This document shows, piece after piece, positions 1 to 12,300 of a stretch of DNA of 64,000 nucleotides. The notes under the pieces are model-generated. The model was not told the DNA's origin and did not search any database. It saw nothing but the letters and a program-made list of their open reading frames with translations. How positions within the stretch are numbered: the stretch's first letter is position 1; each line of letters begins with the position of its first letter. Where the stretch lies: assembly GCF_034702125.1 (NCBI RefSeq), contig NC_085862.1, forward strand, positions 13,198,338 through 13,262,337, written 5' to 3'. Both the position numbers and the translations under genes were made by a program. The DNA is from Engraulis encrasicolus. Lineage: Eukaryota > Chordata > Actinopteri > Clupeiformes > Engraulidae.

Positions 1-1445
1 TGAGTATGAGATCCCTTTGAAATATGATGTCCTACTCGTGTAAAATAGAGAGCATGTGGAGTAGGCCTATTATACTCCATTTGTAGGCCCTATTTAAAAA
101 AAAAAAAAAAAGCAGTGTTAACTCAACTCTTAGTAGCCTACCCTGGGGCCAAATAAATCTTGAAAATGTTAAATTTAGTGTTGAACAGTAGTGAGTTAAC
201 ACTACATGTTTCTATCTACAGTTTTTACTACATACAGTTGTAGTAGTAAGGTCCTGGCATGGTCATGTCGACTGTACATGAATGGTTGTCACGTACTGTA
301 GCCTGCTGACCCACCTCCTCCTACTACGCCCACACTGTAGACTACATAATCCCGTCAAAAGTTTAGCAGGCTATTGCGAAGTCTCCTGCTTCCGGATTGT
401 GGGACATTCAGACGGGTGCACAGGCAGACACAGGTTGGTAGATTTCTATAGAGTTTCAATGGGAAAACGTGAAGTTTGGTGCATCCTCGCATTTAGTCTT
501 CTTCGAATTTCTCCGCTTTCTTTGTCCAGCAGCGCTAGTTATTTCATGCTCCTCAGAAGCGATCTAGAGTCTGAACCGAAAGCAAACCTAGCTTGTACTT
601 CGCAGGACTGCAATGAACTGGAACTGAGGTGGCTGCTAAGAGCACGTATCCTCTTTGACAGCGGTCGAAACATTGTAGCAGTCAGACGACGGCCGGAGTA
701 GCCGGTCTCCTTGCAGCATTTTGCGCCCAGAATAATGTAGCCATTGCAGTGATGTTGTTGTGGGCAATATGGGGCTCGCCAACGATTCGACTGTCTGATG
801 TCTGGCTGCGTTGGCTCTACGGTTTTGTTATTCTCTCAGCCAGCTGAAGGCCCATTCGCTATCCCAGACCTGCTCTTTGGTCTAAGTTAAAGTCTAAGTA
901 GTGAAATCAAGTGCAAGTGCAAGTGACATGTTGCCTATTGTCGTCACACAGACACAATTTCATTAGGGTCACACCATTTATAAATTCTGACAAGTCATCG
1001 TTTCTTACGAAGTATAAAGACAGCAGCATAAAATAGTCTGCAAGAAGTAAGATCATCTCAAGTCTGTTGTTCATGCTGTTTATTTTTCCCAGTACTTCTA
1101 GAATTTTACCTCAGCACTCTACCAGAGATTCCAGGAGTAGCCTATTATAGACATTATGTCAATGTAATAGGTTCCAATTACTGTCAATGGTTCCCATAGA
1201 AAATCCCAGAGTGGTTGTGACATCACAGTGAGAACTCTCTTTTTTTGTGCTAAAATTCTAATGACATGATGGTACAGTAGGCCTACTCCTCAAGGGGTAA
1301 GAAGGCCCTGATCAACCTAAACTTCAACCCACTAGGATGAACACCAGCCGATTCCTAGTTCCATTGATGTGCAGGAAATGTAAGAGTATCCTTTGCCTCT
1401 AACATGCTGGTCTTCCTTATCCGAATGAATTAACTCAGTATAATC
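1..1445. other. Intergenic sequence, no gene seen
   Basis: AT-rich vertebrate intergenic DNA. A 139-codon open frame at 282-701 has no recognisable domain, no splice context and a non-ATG start, so I do not call it. Confidence 0.6.
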
Positions 1446-1700
1446 AGGGCAGCCGTGGCCAAACGATTAAGCAGGTGGCCTTAATCAGATCAGGTCAGAT
1501 CAGAGGGTTGCAGGTTCCAATCCCACTCTTACCTCCCCCTACACCTCCATTCGTGGTTGAAGTGCCCTTGAGCAAGACACCCAACCCCCCACAATGCTCG
1601 AGGGACTGTAACCAATGCTGTTTTCTGGATTACCCTGTGTGATCCTGGGCACCGCGAAACAGTCTGATGATAACACCCATGTACCATTCTGTCTGGTTTA
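1446..1700 (+). mobile_element. tRNA-derived SINE (V-SINE-like)
   Basis: It begins GGGCAGCCGTGGCC, has a B-box-like GGTTCCAATCC and then the block TGAAGTGCCCTTGAGCAAG. The same head and central block recur at 22580 and 23922. The head is tRNA-like with a conserved central domain, as in fish V-SINEs. The family name is an inference. Confidence 0.65.
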
Positions 1701-2284
1701 GGATAGTCTGTAGTGACTGTAGCATTAGAGCGGGGCACAACCGACATACCACCACTCTGACATGATACTATACCGCCATTTAGCCAGAGCCATCTAATAT
1801 CAGAGTTACGCCACTCCCATAGACCTCTATGGACCAATCTTTCCACAGCAATGGCGGCTCTAATGGAGCCTCACGGAGCGTTAACATGGAAATCCCCATT
1901 GACTTTAGTTCTATTAGAAGTTACTTAGTTCCAGGAGGTGGCCGTAGAACACAGAAAATGTGGTAAAGATAATGTAATTTGTTTGCACTTAATCTTTGTT
2001 TGGTATGTGATGGTTCTGTGTTAGTTTCCAACGAACAGAAGTTTACTGTTAAGAAACATTTTAATCTACGCGAATCTCATCACCAACCGACTTCCTGGTC
2101 CCCGGTTTGCGCAACTCTGTTATTAGATGGCTCTGCATTTAGCCATTTCGACACCAGTTGCTCGTAAGGGGAGCTGTCCACACGGGTGTGGTGCTGAATG
2201 CAATATTTGCCCTTGAAGTAGCTACAGCGTGCTATCATAGGTATATTCGGGATCTCGCTTGCACAGCTCAGATTGGAATGGTGG

Positions 2285-2400
2285 TATGTAACCCAGGGGT
2301 GCATTTCTGGAAAGCATAGTTGTTAACAGTTAGCAACTTCAGGCAGCTGTTAATGGGAAATTGCATTGAAACCAACAAAGTAGCTAACATAGTTAGGCCA
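2285..2400. repeat. Fragment of dispersed palindromic element
   Basis: GTTAGCAACTTC and GCATTGAAA...AAAGTAGCTAA blocks are shared with 40110-40230 and 49025-49156, which shows a dispersed MITE-like family. The 49 kb copy has the clearest inverted ends. Confidence 0.45.
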
Positions 2401-2502
2401 GTAGGAGAGTGCCCGAATTCTATCCAAAAAACCTGTATTTGCCCAAATTCTCTAAAATACAGCTCTGGCCCACAGTATAAAAACATCAGGAACTCTAGTC
2501 CT

Positions 2503-2551
2503 AGGCTTAAGTTCCTGGGCTTAAGTTCCTGGAGTTAAGTTCCTGGGCCGA
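2503..2551. repeat. Short minisatellite, unit about 16 bp
   Basis: Three to four imperfect copies of CTTAAGTTCCTGGG. Confidence 0.7.
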
Positions 2552-2766
2552 TGTTCTGCAATATAAACGAGGCTACTGAAACCAAATTAAAAAAACAAAA
2601 CAGAGAGGAGAATGATCCCAGTAGAGTTGGGACTCTGCGCATCATCCCTCGGCTTGCAGGGGCATCACAGTGGGACAAACTTCAGGACTAGTCGGGTGTT
2701 TGATGAAGTCTTAAAAACTAAGCCGCAGTGTGCTCCAGCCTCTCCTCTTCAGGAGAATGATACCAC

Positions 2767-2941
2767 ATCATGATCCCATATGCTCTTCCTCCGTCCAGGT
2801 ACCTCGGCCATCATGGTGCCCGTTGATCCCATATCTCTTCTCTCTTCCTCCTACAGGTACCAAAGCCATCATGGTGCCCGTTGATCCCATATCTCTTCTC
2901 TCTTCCTCCCAACAGGTACCAAAGCCATCATGGTGCCCGTT
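2767..2941 (+). repeat. Tandem triplication of the mgst3 first-coding-exon boundary
   Basis: A 58-59 bp unit holding a pyrimidine tract, a CAG acceptor, GTACC, and GCCATCATGGTGCCCGTT is present three times, with ATGs at 2813, 2871 and 2930. A more degenerate partial copy lies upstream near 2767. Only the last copy runs into the MGST3 reading frame. The first two continue GTTGATCCC into the next copy. Confidence 0.85.
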
Positions 2942-3062
2942 ACGGAGAATAGCGAGTACGGCTATGTGATCCTCACGGGGAGCTGCACCTTCTTCCTCAT
3001 GTCCTACCTCTCACACAACGTAGTCAAGGCTCGCATAAAGTACAACGTGCTGGTAGGTATAG

Positions 3063-3155
<93 letters not shown>

Positions 3156-5415
3156 TGTGTCTGTGTCTGCGTCTGTGTCTGTGTATCTGTGTGTCTGTGT
3201 GTGGTTTGTTCATTCCAATACACACATTAGACCACTCATTTCTGTAACCAGGGGGTAGGGGGTGTCATTTCAAAAATTACTAATTTACTAACTAACTTTC
3301 TTAAAACTTCGAATATTTTACATCTGAAACTGTAAACCATAATAATACAATCTATGGTATATATTTACCTTTTACCTGTTTACAGCACAGTAACATGACC
3401 AGGGCCTGTTTATTTTTAATCACTTGGTTTTGTGGTCTGCAGTGCACACTGGGAATGAGCTCCGAAAGTATAAACTTTATTTCTTGATACAGATGGCAAC
3501 GTTTCGATCCAGGCCTGAGAAATATCCCACTGATGGATAGAAACGTTGCCATTTGTAAAAAGAAATGGTAACACTTTATTTTAGGGATACATCTATTAGC
3601 ACTAATACACACAATGTGCCTGTATAAGTAACTTGTAAGGCATGTACAAAGCAAAATCAAACATTTGTTAGGCATGTATTCGCAAATGTCTTGTTCATGC
3701 ACAATAAGGGATTTATTACCAATGTAACCTTAGTAAGGACCTAGTAGGCCTTAGCTTTTGCTTAGTACATGCCTTACAAGCTACTTATGCAGGCATTAAC
3801 ATTGTATGTATTAGTGCTAATAGATGTCTCCCTAAAATAAAGTGTTACCACAGAAATATATTTTTGGAGCTCATTCCCAGTGTGCAGACCACTTCATCAC
3901 ACTGTCTACCGCTTTTGTCTGGCACCTGGATTGTTGTTTTGTGGATGTGCGCACCCCAACCTCCAATCACTTGGTTTTCCCCGAATGATGAACTCTGCTC
4001 TTACTTTGTCCCTAATCGCCCACAGTACCCTAAACTGTACAGTGACGACCCGGAGACCGGCACAATCTTCAACTGCATTCAGAGGGCACATCAGAACACG
4101 TACGTATTATGACATCATAATACAATCGCATGTGTATATGCAATAAAAGGAAAGGCCAATGTAACGGATTCCAACCAGCAGAGTTTGACGGTAGAACGTC
4201 AGTTAACCTCCCTCCCGAAGCCTCGTACAGTATCGGTAGCACTGAGCTATTGGTCTTTTCCTTTAACTCAGCGGTGTCGTGCTGTGCCTCCCATGCCCGA
4301 ACTGGTGCGTTGACTGGCAGGTCATAGGTTCAAGCCCCAGATTCTGACCCATTCTGAAAATAAAATCATCATGAATTGGCCTTACTTACCAGACCTCTGC
4401 TAGTTTAGCTCAATTTCCAGTCCCAATTTAAGATCAACTGCTGAAAGCTAAATTTGCCAGATTCTGACCCATTCTGGGAAAAAAAACCCCATCATAAATT
4501 GGCCTTACTTAGGCTTGCCATCCGCGTACACCCGCTCAGTTCTCATTTTCACTCACATTGAAGTTTTGGTCTACATTTTTCTGCAGTTTTCTTATGGTGC
4601 CATGAATGCATAATAACACATGCACAAACATGAAGAAAATTGTTAAGGTTTTCCTTCATGTTTCAGACATGTAAATGTTTTATATTTTACTGTCACGGAA
4701 ATTATACCATCGAAACATGTCCAGTAAAAGATAAAACTTACATGTCTGAAACAAAGGAAGACCTTAAGCAGTTTATTTAACAGTTAGACATAATGAACAT
4801 CATAGATCTATTACGAATATGAATACTTTATTGTCCACAGAGTGGAAATTTGTCTTCAGTTTCACCACGGACATACTCATTTTTAAAAACAATAATCCCA
4901 CAAAACACAATCAACAGAAGAGAACAAGCTATTATAAAAAATACATTTAAAATATTAAGTAAATATAAAAATGTACATTAGCACTCAGTAGAGTGTTTAA
5001 AAGAATAAATAATACATAATTAAACATGGAGAGTAGTTTATAGTCATATTATGTTCTTCTGCTCTGTTCAGAAATGAGGCCCTGACTCCCTTCTTGTTCT
5101 TCCTGGCTGTTGGAGGCATCAAGCATCCAGTAAGTAAACAAGATCCCTTTACACTCAACTCTTGTTTATAAGATGATGACATGTGTTTGGCTAACTCTCT
5201 CTCTATCTCTCTCTCCCCCTCTCTCTCTCTCTCTCTCTCTCTCTCGCTCGCTCGCTCTCTCTTTCACAAACTCTCTCTCTCTCTCTCTCTGTTTGTTTGC
5301 TTTCAGCGTGTGGCCAGTGCTTTGGGAATGACCTGGATTGTGAGCAGGGTAATATTTGCCCGTGGATATTACACTGGAGGTAAGAATACTACATACAGTA
5401 AAAGAGGGAGCCCTA

Positions 5416-5510
<95 letters not shown>

Positions 5511-7182
5511 GCGTGTGCGTGTGCGTGCGTGCCTGTGTTTGTGCGTGTGTGTGTATGTGTGAGGGAGAGAAAGGGGTGGGGTGATGCTTGCTGAAGACAT
5601 GCTATATGCAGTATGCTTAACAAGATACGCTTAAATTGTTTGAAAACGGTGAAGCAGGCAGTATTGATTTTGCCATCACAGTACAGTATATTGTAGGAGG
5701 TCCAGAGTTTTTGTCTATTTACATGACAACTAGACAGATGTTTGGCTCCACTGCTGCTGACGAGTAGCATCATGCATCAGCTGTGTTCAGAAGAATGATC
5801 TAGAACCTGCTGGCATGTTCACGCCGCAAGTCAGAGCGTTTGGGAACCAGAAAGTTGGAATGTGATGCAAACCGAAAAAAATACCTCTGAAGTAGCATTA
5901 AGGTTCTTGAGATTTTAGCTGTTTTATTAAAAATGTGGGTATGTTAGAGCTGAATGAACACATTCTAGTGCAAAAGTAAGCTTCTATCTAGCTTTTAAAT
6001 GCAACTGATTTCATGTTTTTATGTGCTTCTGAGGCTGAGATCTTTAGGCTTTAATAGGGAAAGGGTACCTTTTCCTAAAAAAAAGGCTTAGGCTAAAATG
6101 TGTTAAAGCGATGGTTCGGAGTAGAATCACCCTAATGCCATTTGAACCGTGACACCCATCCACCATTACACCCGAAGTGTTTTCTGCCGCAGGCTTACAT
6201 CAACAGAGTTGCCGTGTTATTCGATGTTTATTCCGGATAGCTTGACTCAAGCGCATATGGATCCTGGGCACCGTCTCCAAACTTTCCCCACAAAAATAAC
6301 ATGTCATGACACCAAACTTCTACAGTATAACACATGTGGTTTGTACTCACAAAAAGATGAATTTGAAACTTTGTACATAGTCCAGGAGTTTATTAGTAAC
6401 AACACACGAGACGATTAGCTTTTCTGCTGCTAAACATCCGTCGACGTCACTTCCTCCAGCTGGGACTGTAAGGTTTGTGTTTTAGTCCACAGCCAGGATA
6501 TATGCACGAGTGTGGCATCGTCTTCTATTTATTAAACGTGGTAAAATTTAAATCCGAAGTGGTTAATTTCTAGTTGTAGCGCAAGCTGTCTTTTTGAGTT
6601 TTCCGCCTTCCGGACTCACGTGTATTTGTTTCCATTAACAAAGTCCCAGCTGGAGGAAGTGACGTCGACGGATGTTTAGCAGCAGAAAAGCTAATCGTCT
6701 CGTGTGTTGTTACTAATAAACTCCTGGACTATGTACAAAGTTTCAAATTCATCTTTTTGTGAGTACAAACCACATTTGTTATACTGTAGAAGTTTGGTGT
6801 CATGACATGTTATTTTTGTGGGGAAAGTTTGGAGACGGTGCCCAGGATCCATATGCGCTTGAGTCAAGCTATCCGGAATAAACATCGAATAACACGGCAA
6901 CTCTGTTGATGTAAGCCTGCGGCAGAAAACACTTCGGGTGTAAAGGTGGATGGGTGTCACGGTTCAAATGGCATTAGGGTGATTCTACTCCGAACCATCG
7001 CTTTAAGTGCTGTGGGTGCTGCACTTTTCACTTTTTAAAAAATGCTAATGCAGTAATGACTTGTGTACTTGACAGATCCTGCGAAGAGGAGGCGCGGGGC
7101 GTTCGGGGACTTGGCTCTCATGGGACTCTTCGTGACCTCTCTGAACTGCGCACGACTCATGCTGGGTTGGCACTGGAATTGA
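2930..7182 (+). CDS. mgst3: Microsomal glutathione S-transferase 3 (MAPEG family), upstream tandem copy
   Basis: MAPEG integral membrane enzyme of the ER/outer mitochondrial membrane; the family has glutathione transferase and peroxidase activity towards lipid peroxides and leukotriene A4. Coding exons: 2930-3052, 4026-4099, 5072-5129, 5307-5379, 7076-7182, giving 144 aa with phases 0, 2, 0, 1 and consensus GT/AG throughout. The start follows GCCATC (good Kozak). An AG acceptor just upstream (2915) implies a 5' UTR exon that I did not locate. Visible family signatures are [12 protein letters not shown] at the N-terminus, [11 protein letters not shown] (R61, N65, E68 of the RxxxNxxE motif), [10 protein letters not shown] and [19 protein letters not shown]. 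Four membrane segments are expected. It ends GWHWN, lacking the cysteine-containing tail of human MGST3 (152 aa). The next gene is a tandem paralog. Whether it is mgst3a or mgst3b cannot be told here. Confidence 0.93.
3066..3215. repeat. (GT)n microsatellite in mgst3 intron 1
   Basis: A pure GT run of about 90 bp, then degenerate GTCTGT, immediately downstream of the exon 1 donor (3053). Confidence 0.95.
3567..3849. mobile_element. Palindromic MITE, GGTAACACTTTATTTTAGGG ends
   Basis: Inverted ends GGTAACACTTTATTTTAGGG and its complement. Flanks AAAGAAAT / ACAGAAAT match 7/8, suggesting an 8 bp target duplication. A second copy lies at 31653-31936. Confidence 0.8.
4812..4990 (-). mobile_element. 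LINE 3' tail fragment
   Basis: GAATACTTTATTGTCCACAG followed by GTGGAAATTTGTCTTCAG resembles the 3' UTR of fish L2/CR1-type LINEs read on the minus strand. No coding part is visible, so assignment is tentative. Confidence 0.4.
5198..5294. repeat. (CT)n microsatellite upstream of mgst3 exon 4
   Basis: Interrupted CT/CG run ending 12 bp before the exon 4 acceptor, so it supplies part of the pyrimidine-rich region. Confidence 0.9.
5419..5560. repeat. (GT)n microsatellite in mgst3 intron 4
   Basis: Pure GT run followed by GTGC variants, starting about 40 bp after the exon 4 donor. Confidence 0.95.
6103..7006. mobile_element. Foldback MITE with TTAA target sites (piggyBac-type)
   Basis: Left end TTAAAGCGATGGTTCGGAG and right end its exact complement; the arms are about 370 bp with a spacer of roughly 165 bp. 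Arm identity is very high: the 89-codon frames in the two arms differ at only a couple of residues. TTAA on both sides fits the piggyBac superfamily. It lies in intron 4 of the upstream mgst3 and ends 69 bp before exon 5. It encodes no transposase. Confidence 0.85.
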
Positions 7183-7261
7183 GGGCATACTGTATGTTGC
7201 CAAATCATCAAGGCAAAGTGATGCCCAATAATCATCTTCATGGTGGCCAGAGGGGTACACT

Positions 7262-7386
7262 AAGAAGCTGGTTCAGGAGTAAACCAGGTTAAGTCTAGTC
7301 CAGGCTCTAGTCCAGGCTCTTCTATTAGATGATTTACTTCTTAACTTAACCTGGTTTGTTCCTGAACCAGCTTATTAGTATAGGCC
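7262..7386. mobile_element. Short palindromic MITE, AAGCTGGTTCAGGAG family
   Basis: AAGCTGGTTCAGGAGTAAAC and the inverse GTTCCTGAACCAGCTT flank a short centre. Other copies are at 13778-14152 and 18884-19217, with a relic near 40510-40630. This copy lies in the 3' UTR of the upstream mgst3. Confidence 0.7.
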
Positions 7387-7616
7387 CTTGGTAATGCAAA
7401 ACAGGCACAAAACCCACAACAAATACAAGCAAATACATCAAAAGGCCAAAACAATAAAATTCCACAACACAAAAACGTAATATGCTGCAATGATTTGAAT
7501 GCACTATATACTCTGTATAAGAAATGTAAAGAGATATGGGGGTGGTTGGGCTAGTTTCAGCCAAGGTTTTTTTTTCCGTTTGTATGATATTCTGTAATCC
7601 TATCCTTTGTAATGTG

Positions 7617-7622
7617 AATAAA
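7617..7622 (+). terminator. Polyadenylation signal AATAAA of upstream mgst3
   Basis: First AATAAA after the stop at 7182, followed by a T-rich region. The implied 3' UTR is about 450 bp. Confidence 0.6.
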
Positions 7623-8344
7623 ACAGGCAGCTAAAGTTTGCCAAGACTATTGAAGTATGATTATGATTATTTCAAGTCATTTAAAGCACCACAGTAGGCC
7701 TAAAATATTTCCCTCCTCTGAAAACACTTCACTTAAAGCCCATTCTATCGTGCATTATGACATTATATTTATAACAAATTCTAATGTGCATCATAATTAG
7801 TCACAGTTGAATATACCTACACTTATAATACTTCATGATTTATTATATCAATAGTTATAACTACATCTAGCTTATAATGCCTTATAAATACATTACATTA
7901 CATTACATAAATACATACAATAAATACATAAAATAAATACATACATTACATTACATTACATAAATACATACAATAAATACATAAAATAAATACATACAAT
8001 ACATAAATACAGGGGTGTTATTTATATAAGGTGTTTATTTTCCATTGAGGGGCATTGGTCGATTTTATTTTGCAACCCTTGTAAGGTGTTTGTGTTTTTG
8101 TTACACAGACTGTGTTCGGTCATTTTGACCTGGGTATATAGAAATATAATTGAAAAGGGGAAAAAAGAATAGCTCATATTCACCCTCATGTTCCCTATAT
8201 GCTTGTGAATTTCTGTGTATATATGTTTTTGAGAGTGAGAGATACACAGAGAGAAAGATAAGGAGACGCTGAAGAAATTGAGTCAACTCAATTCAAGCTG
8301 TTGGTTTGAGCCACTAGTGCTCTTATCGCACAAGTTTGCAACAT

Positions 8345-8890
8345 AATGCCCAGGGGTGGAAAAGTAACTAATTACTTTTACTCAATATTGTACTTGAGTA
8401 GCTTTTATGAATACTTTGTACTTTTTAAGTAATTTTTTAAATTAATACTTTTACTTGTACTTGAGTACATTTTGACCCAAGTACTTTACTCAATTACACT
8501 GGAACCTGGCCTGAGTACTGGGTAAAAAAAACTAGACTGAGAAAATGCCATGCAAAATAATACAACAATTTGCTGGAGAGGAAAGCTTATTCAGAATGGC
8601 ACACAGCACTTCCACTATTTTACTTGTCCCACCTATCTTGGATCAATGTATTGGATGATGGCTGGTGCAGAGGCTATGGAGGACGATATTCAAGAAAAAG
8701 AAACATGACATTCTCGAGAGGAAAGCTAATTAAAAGTAACTCAAATTACATTTTAAGTGGACTACTTTTTACTTTTACTTGAGTAGATTTTTAGATAGGT
8801 AGCCTACTTTTACTTGTACTTGAGTAGAATTTAGGCAAAGTAAAGATACTTTTACTTGAGTACACATTTTCTGTACTCTTTACACCTCTG
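8345..8890. repeat. Dispersed repeat, GTGGAAAAGTAACTAATTAC type
   Basis: Starts GGGGTGGAAAAGTAACTAAT and shows repeated CTTTTACTTGAGTA blocks. A second copy spans about 46805-47530 and shares the internal GGATCAATGTATTGGATGATG. Probably a non-autonomous DNA transposon; the superfamily is not clear. Confidence 0.6.
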
Positions 8891-9368
8891 TTAATGCCCA
8901 ACTGGAGGACCGAACAATATCTGCACTCCTTTTTCCATATAGGGCGTTGAGAAGGATACAGTTCCAATTGGGGAGCATTAATCCATTTTATTTTTCAGTT
9001 CTAAGGGGGCGGCGGCAGGCTTATAATGAGGTCAAGGGGGCATTGGGTGGCTTATGATGAGGCCAAGGGGGCCTTTGATCAAAAAAGGTTGAGATCCACT
9101 GGGCAAAGCAGTAAACACTCTGTGGCCAGGGTGAAGTGCTTATGCAACCAGTGACCAATTTGCATTCCAGGTCCAGATGATGAAAAGGTTTGGTGGCCAC
9201 GCCCATGGTGACTACTCAGACATCAGGCTAGTTTCACTGTTCAGGAAGGGTCACTCACCAAGACAGTTGGTTAGTTGTATTCCTGTACATTTACTTACCA
9301 AGCCTAGTCAGAACATAGATTTTATCCATCAACATCTGCTTCGAGTTGTGTCAACCAATCAGGAAAAA

Positions 9369-12300
9369 ATGGTGACACTTTCGAAAGAATATGGGTATGT
9401 TGTGTTCACGGGCTGCGCTTCCCTAGTGCTCATGAAGTACCTCTCCAGGAAACTGTCGAAGGCGCGCGAGCAGTATAATGTACAGGTAAGCCTTTGGTTT
9501 TTGGAAAATCTTCGGTTGCTACTACAGCAGATCCTCAGTGAACTTTCCGGCGTATGTAGGTCTAGTGACAATTTTTGATCTGTTTTAATTCACAGTTACC
9601 ACAGATGTACAGCGATGACTCGGAGATATTCAACAGGATGCAAGTTGATCGTCAAAACACGTGTGTAGCTAGTGGAAGTTTGATGCTTACAATCTTTGTT
9701 TGGAAACATCTTTGTTGTCACCTTTGACAAATATGACAGCTCCGGAGATGTATGCAAATAGGAATTATGTGATACTGTGACAAACAGGCCAGTGTAATGC
9801 ATGCGTAATAACCTTATCGCTATCTATGAATGCTGTTCCGTGCGTAACGCACATGACGGGAACAATCCTCAAAGTCCTTTAGTGACTGTGCTGCTGACTA
9901 CTGTTCTGCTCTGTCTTTCAAGTGCTGAACAAATAGCTCCATTCCTTTTCACGTTGTCCATCGGCGGCCTGCAGCATCCAGTAAGTTGACAATTACAATT
10001 TCAAGACCTAATGTATAATATTACTGACAGTCCAATATTACTGTCTGTCGTATTGTCTGTATCGCTCTGTGATTATTTCATCACGTCCATTTCAGCGCCT
10101 GGCCAGTGCTTTTGGGATCTTCTGGATTGCAAGCAGGGTAGTCTCTGCACGTGCGTGCTGTAGTGAGGGTAAGTAAACACCACTTTCCTCTTAGAGATGC
10201 GTCCCAACCCATGGTACAGTTTCTCCAAAAGAGGAGGAGGGATTTTTTTAAATTTATTAATGTATGTATTCATTCATGAGAATTAACATTGTTGCTTATT
10301 TCCAGAATTCATGCTACCCATTCAATAATGTTCCCTTTTTCATGAATACTTACCACCACCATCAAATTCGAAGTATTCATTATGACTGGGAAAATGGCAT
10401 TTTTCATACATGAAAAGGGGAATCTTCTCCATGGTCTATTATTTTGAATTTGAAGAGTTAAGATGCAAAACCCCCTAACTCCATTCCTGAAGACCTGCAC
10501 TTCTATATTTTTAGATAACCCTGTTGTTGGTTTGGTTTACATTCATGTACTTGATAATACATATAAAAAGTTATATTACATAAATAAAATTAAAACATAA
10601 GCAATTTTGATAGCTTTGTATTAAATAAAAATGAATTAAGATTATTTTCTGAAAAGGCACTTAGGGGGTTTTGCATCTGAACTCTTCATTTCCAGAAATA
10701 GACATTTTTAGTTGCAAAAATGACTATACTTGGGCCATACAAGAAAATCTTAGTTTATTAGTTAGTAAACTTCCATGAAAAGATCAAATGTGGCAATAGG
10801 CAACCCAGTTTCAATGAGCGGCATAGTTGCAGTACCTTTTTTGACCATTTCCTGCACAGTGCACCTTTAAGCAGAGAGTCCTTACTCTTATGGAGATTAA
10901 AACAATTGAACAGAGGTGGGGGACATGCAGATAGGGGGGGGGAAAGTAATCTCTCCCATCCTCCTGACCAGCACACACACTACACCTGGACGCTAGAGGA
11001 TGACATTTTTCAGGAATTCCCGTGGGTCCCGCGGGTCCTGCGGGATTCCCGCGGGATGGGAGTAAAATTTTTAAAGATGAACGGGAGCGGGCAGGAGCGG
11101 GAGTAAAGATGAATAGGAGCGGGCAGGTGCGGGAATAAAAATGAACGTGAGCGGGAATGCCGCTTAATTTTTCTTTAAAAAACGAAAAAAACCAAAAACC
11201 AAAAACTAAAAAAAAGGCTCGTTTTTTAGACGAAACAGGATTGGGGTTGATTTTGAGTGGGCGTGGGCAGGATTGGGAGACATTCTTTTCAGGAGTGGAC
11301 GGGATGGGATTTGTTTCTTTTACTCCAGTCCGGGATGGGATTTTTTTTTCTGGGACCGGGATGGGACGGGAGTGAAAATCCACTCCCGTGTCATGCTCTG
11401 CTGGACGCACAGCACCAATATAACTGTTACCAGGGCCGCTGAACACTCTGCCTGCATGAGCCCACGACGAAACCATATGAAAGGGTCCCCTCTCAGCGTA
11501 ATGCCCCATCACGTAAATGCTATAGCGCCAGCATGTCAATGAAGGGTGGATAGGATGGCTCGAAGAAGTGATGCAAACTGTATCACATGGTGCTGCTGCT
11601 GTGTGCATGTGAAGAGTCTCATCCAGCCACATCATGTAAATGTATAGAAAAAGAAAAGGGAATGCTTCACTGGGTCCTGTATCAAACTTCCATGAAAAGA
11701 TAAAAAAAACACTTTTTGAGGCACTCCTTACTAAAGTTAAAAGGCCTTTATTGAACACTGGCTACATGCCTACGTGTTTTCGACCCATTGCAATGTCTTT
11801 TTCATTTTCATTTATTTATCCTTTATTTAGCCAGGATTGTCCCATTGAGACTAGAGTCTCTTCTGCCAGGGAGTCCTGGCAGATTTCATGTAAATGTATA
11901 AGTTGTAAGTAGGGTTGTGACTTGACCCAGGAGGCCAGGCTCAAACCTGGGTCCCCAAGGGCATGCGAGCCCAAATGAGGGGGGTTAAATGCGCTGCTGC
12001 GCCACAGCACCCCCAACCTATTGGTTTCTAACACTGACATATTGTACTGTACATACGTATTTATTAGAGATGCACCGGATCCTGATTTTTAGGATCCTGC
12101 CGGATACCGGATCCACTGCTTAAGATCCTGCCGGATCCCGAACTGGATACCGGATCCTACGAAAGGGTTGAAACACATAGCCTACTCACACACGTGGGCC
12201 CTTTTTATCACGTTGGCTCAAACTATTTTGACTTAAAAGCCTCGGCTACCGGATCCTGGATCCTGGAACCGGATCCGGATAGTCTGAAAAAACCCTATTA

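Noticed and set aside
282..701. 139-codon open frame
   Set aside because: Non-ATG start, no homology recognised, no splice or promoter context.
6149..6960. Two near-identical 89-codon frames on opposite strands
   Set aside because: They are the two arms of one foldback transposon, not a duplicated gene.
10811..11758. 315-codon minus-strand frame
   Set aside because: Covers a hAT MITE, its flanks and simple sequence; composition changes at the element borders.
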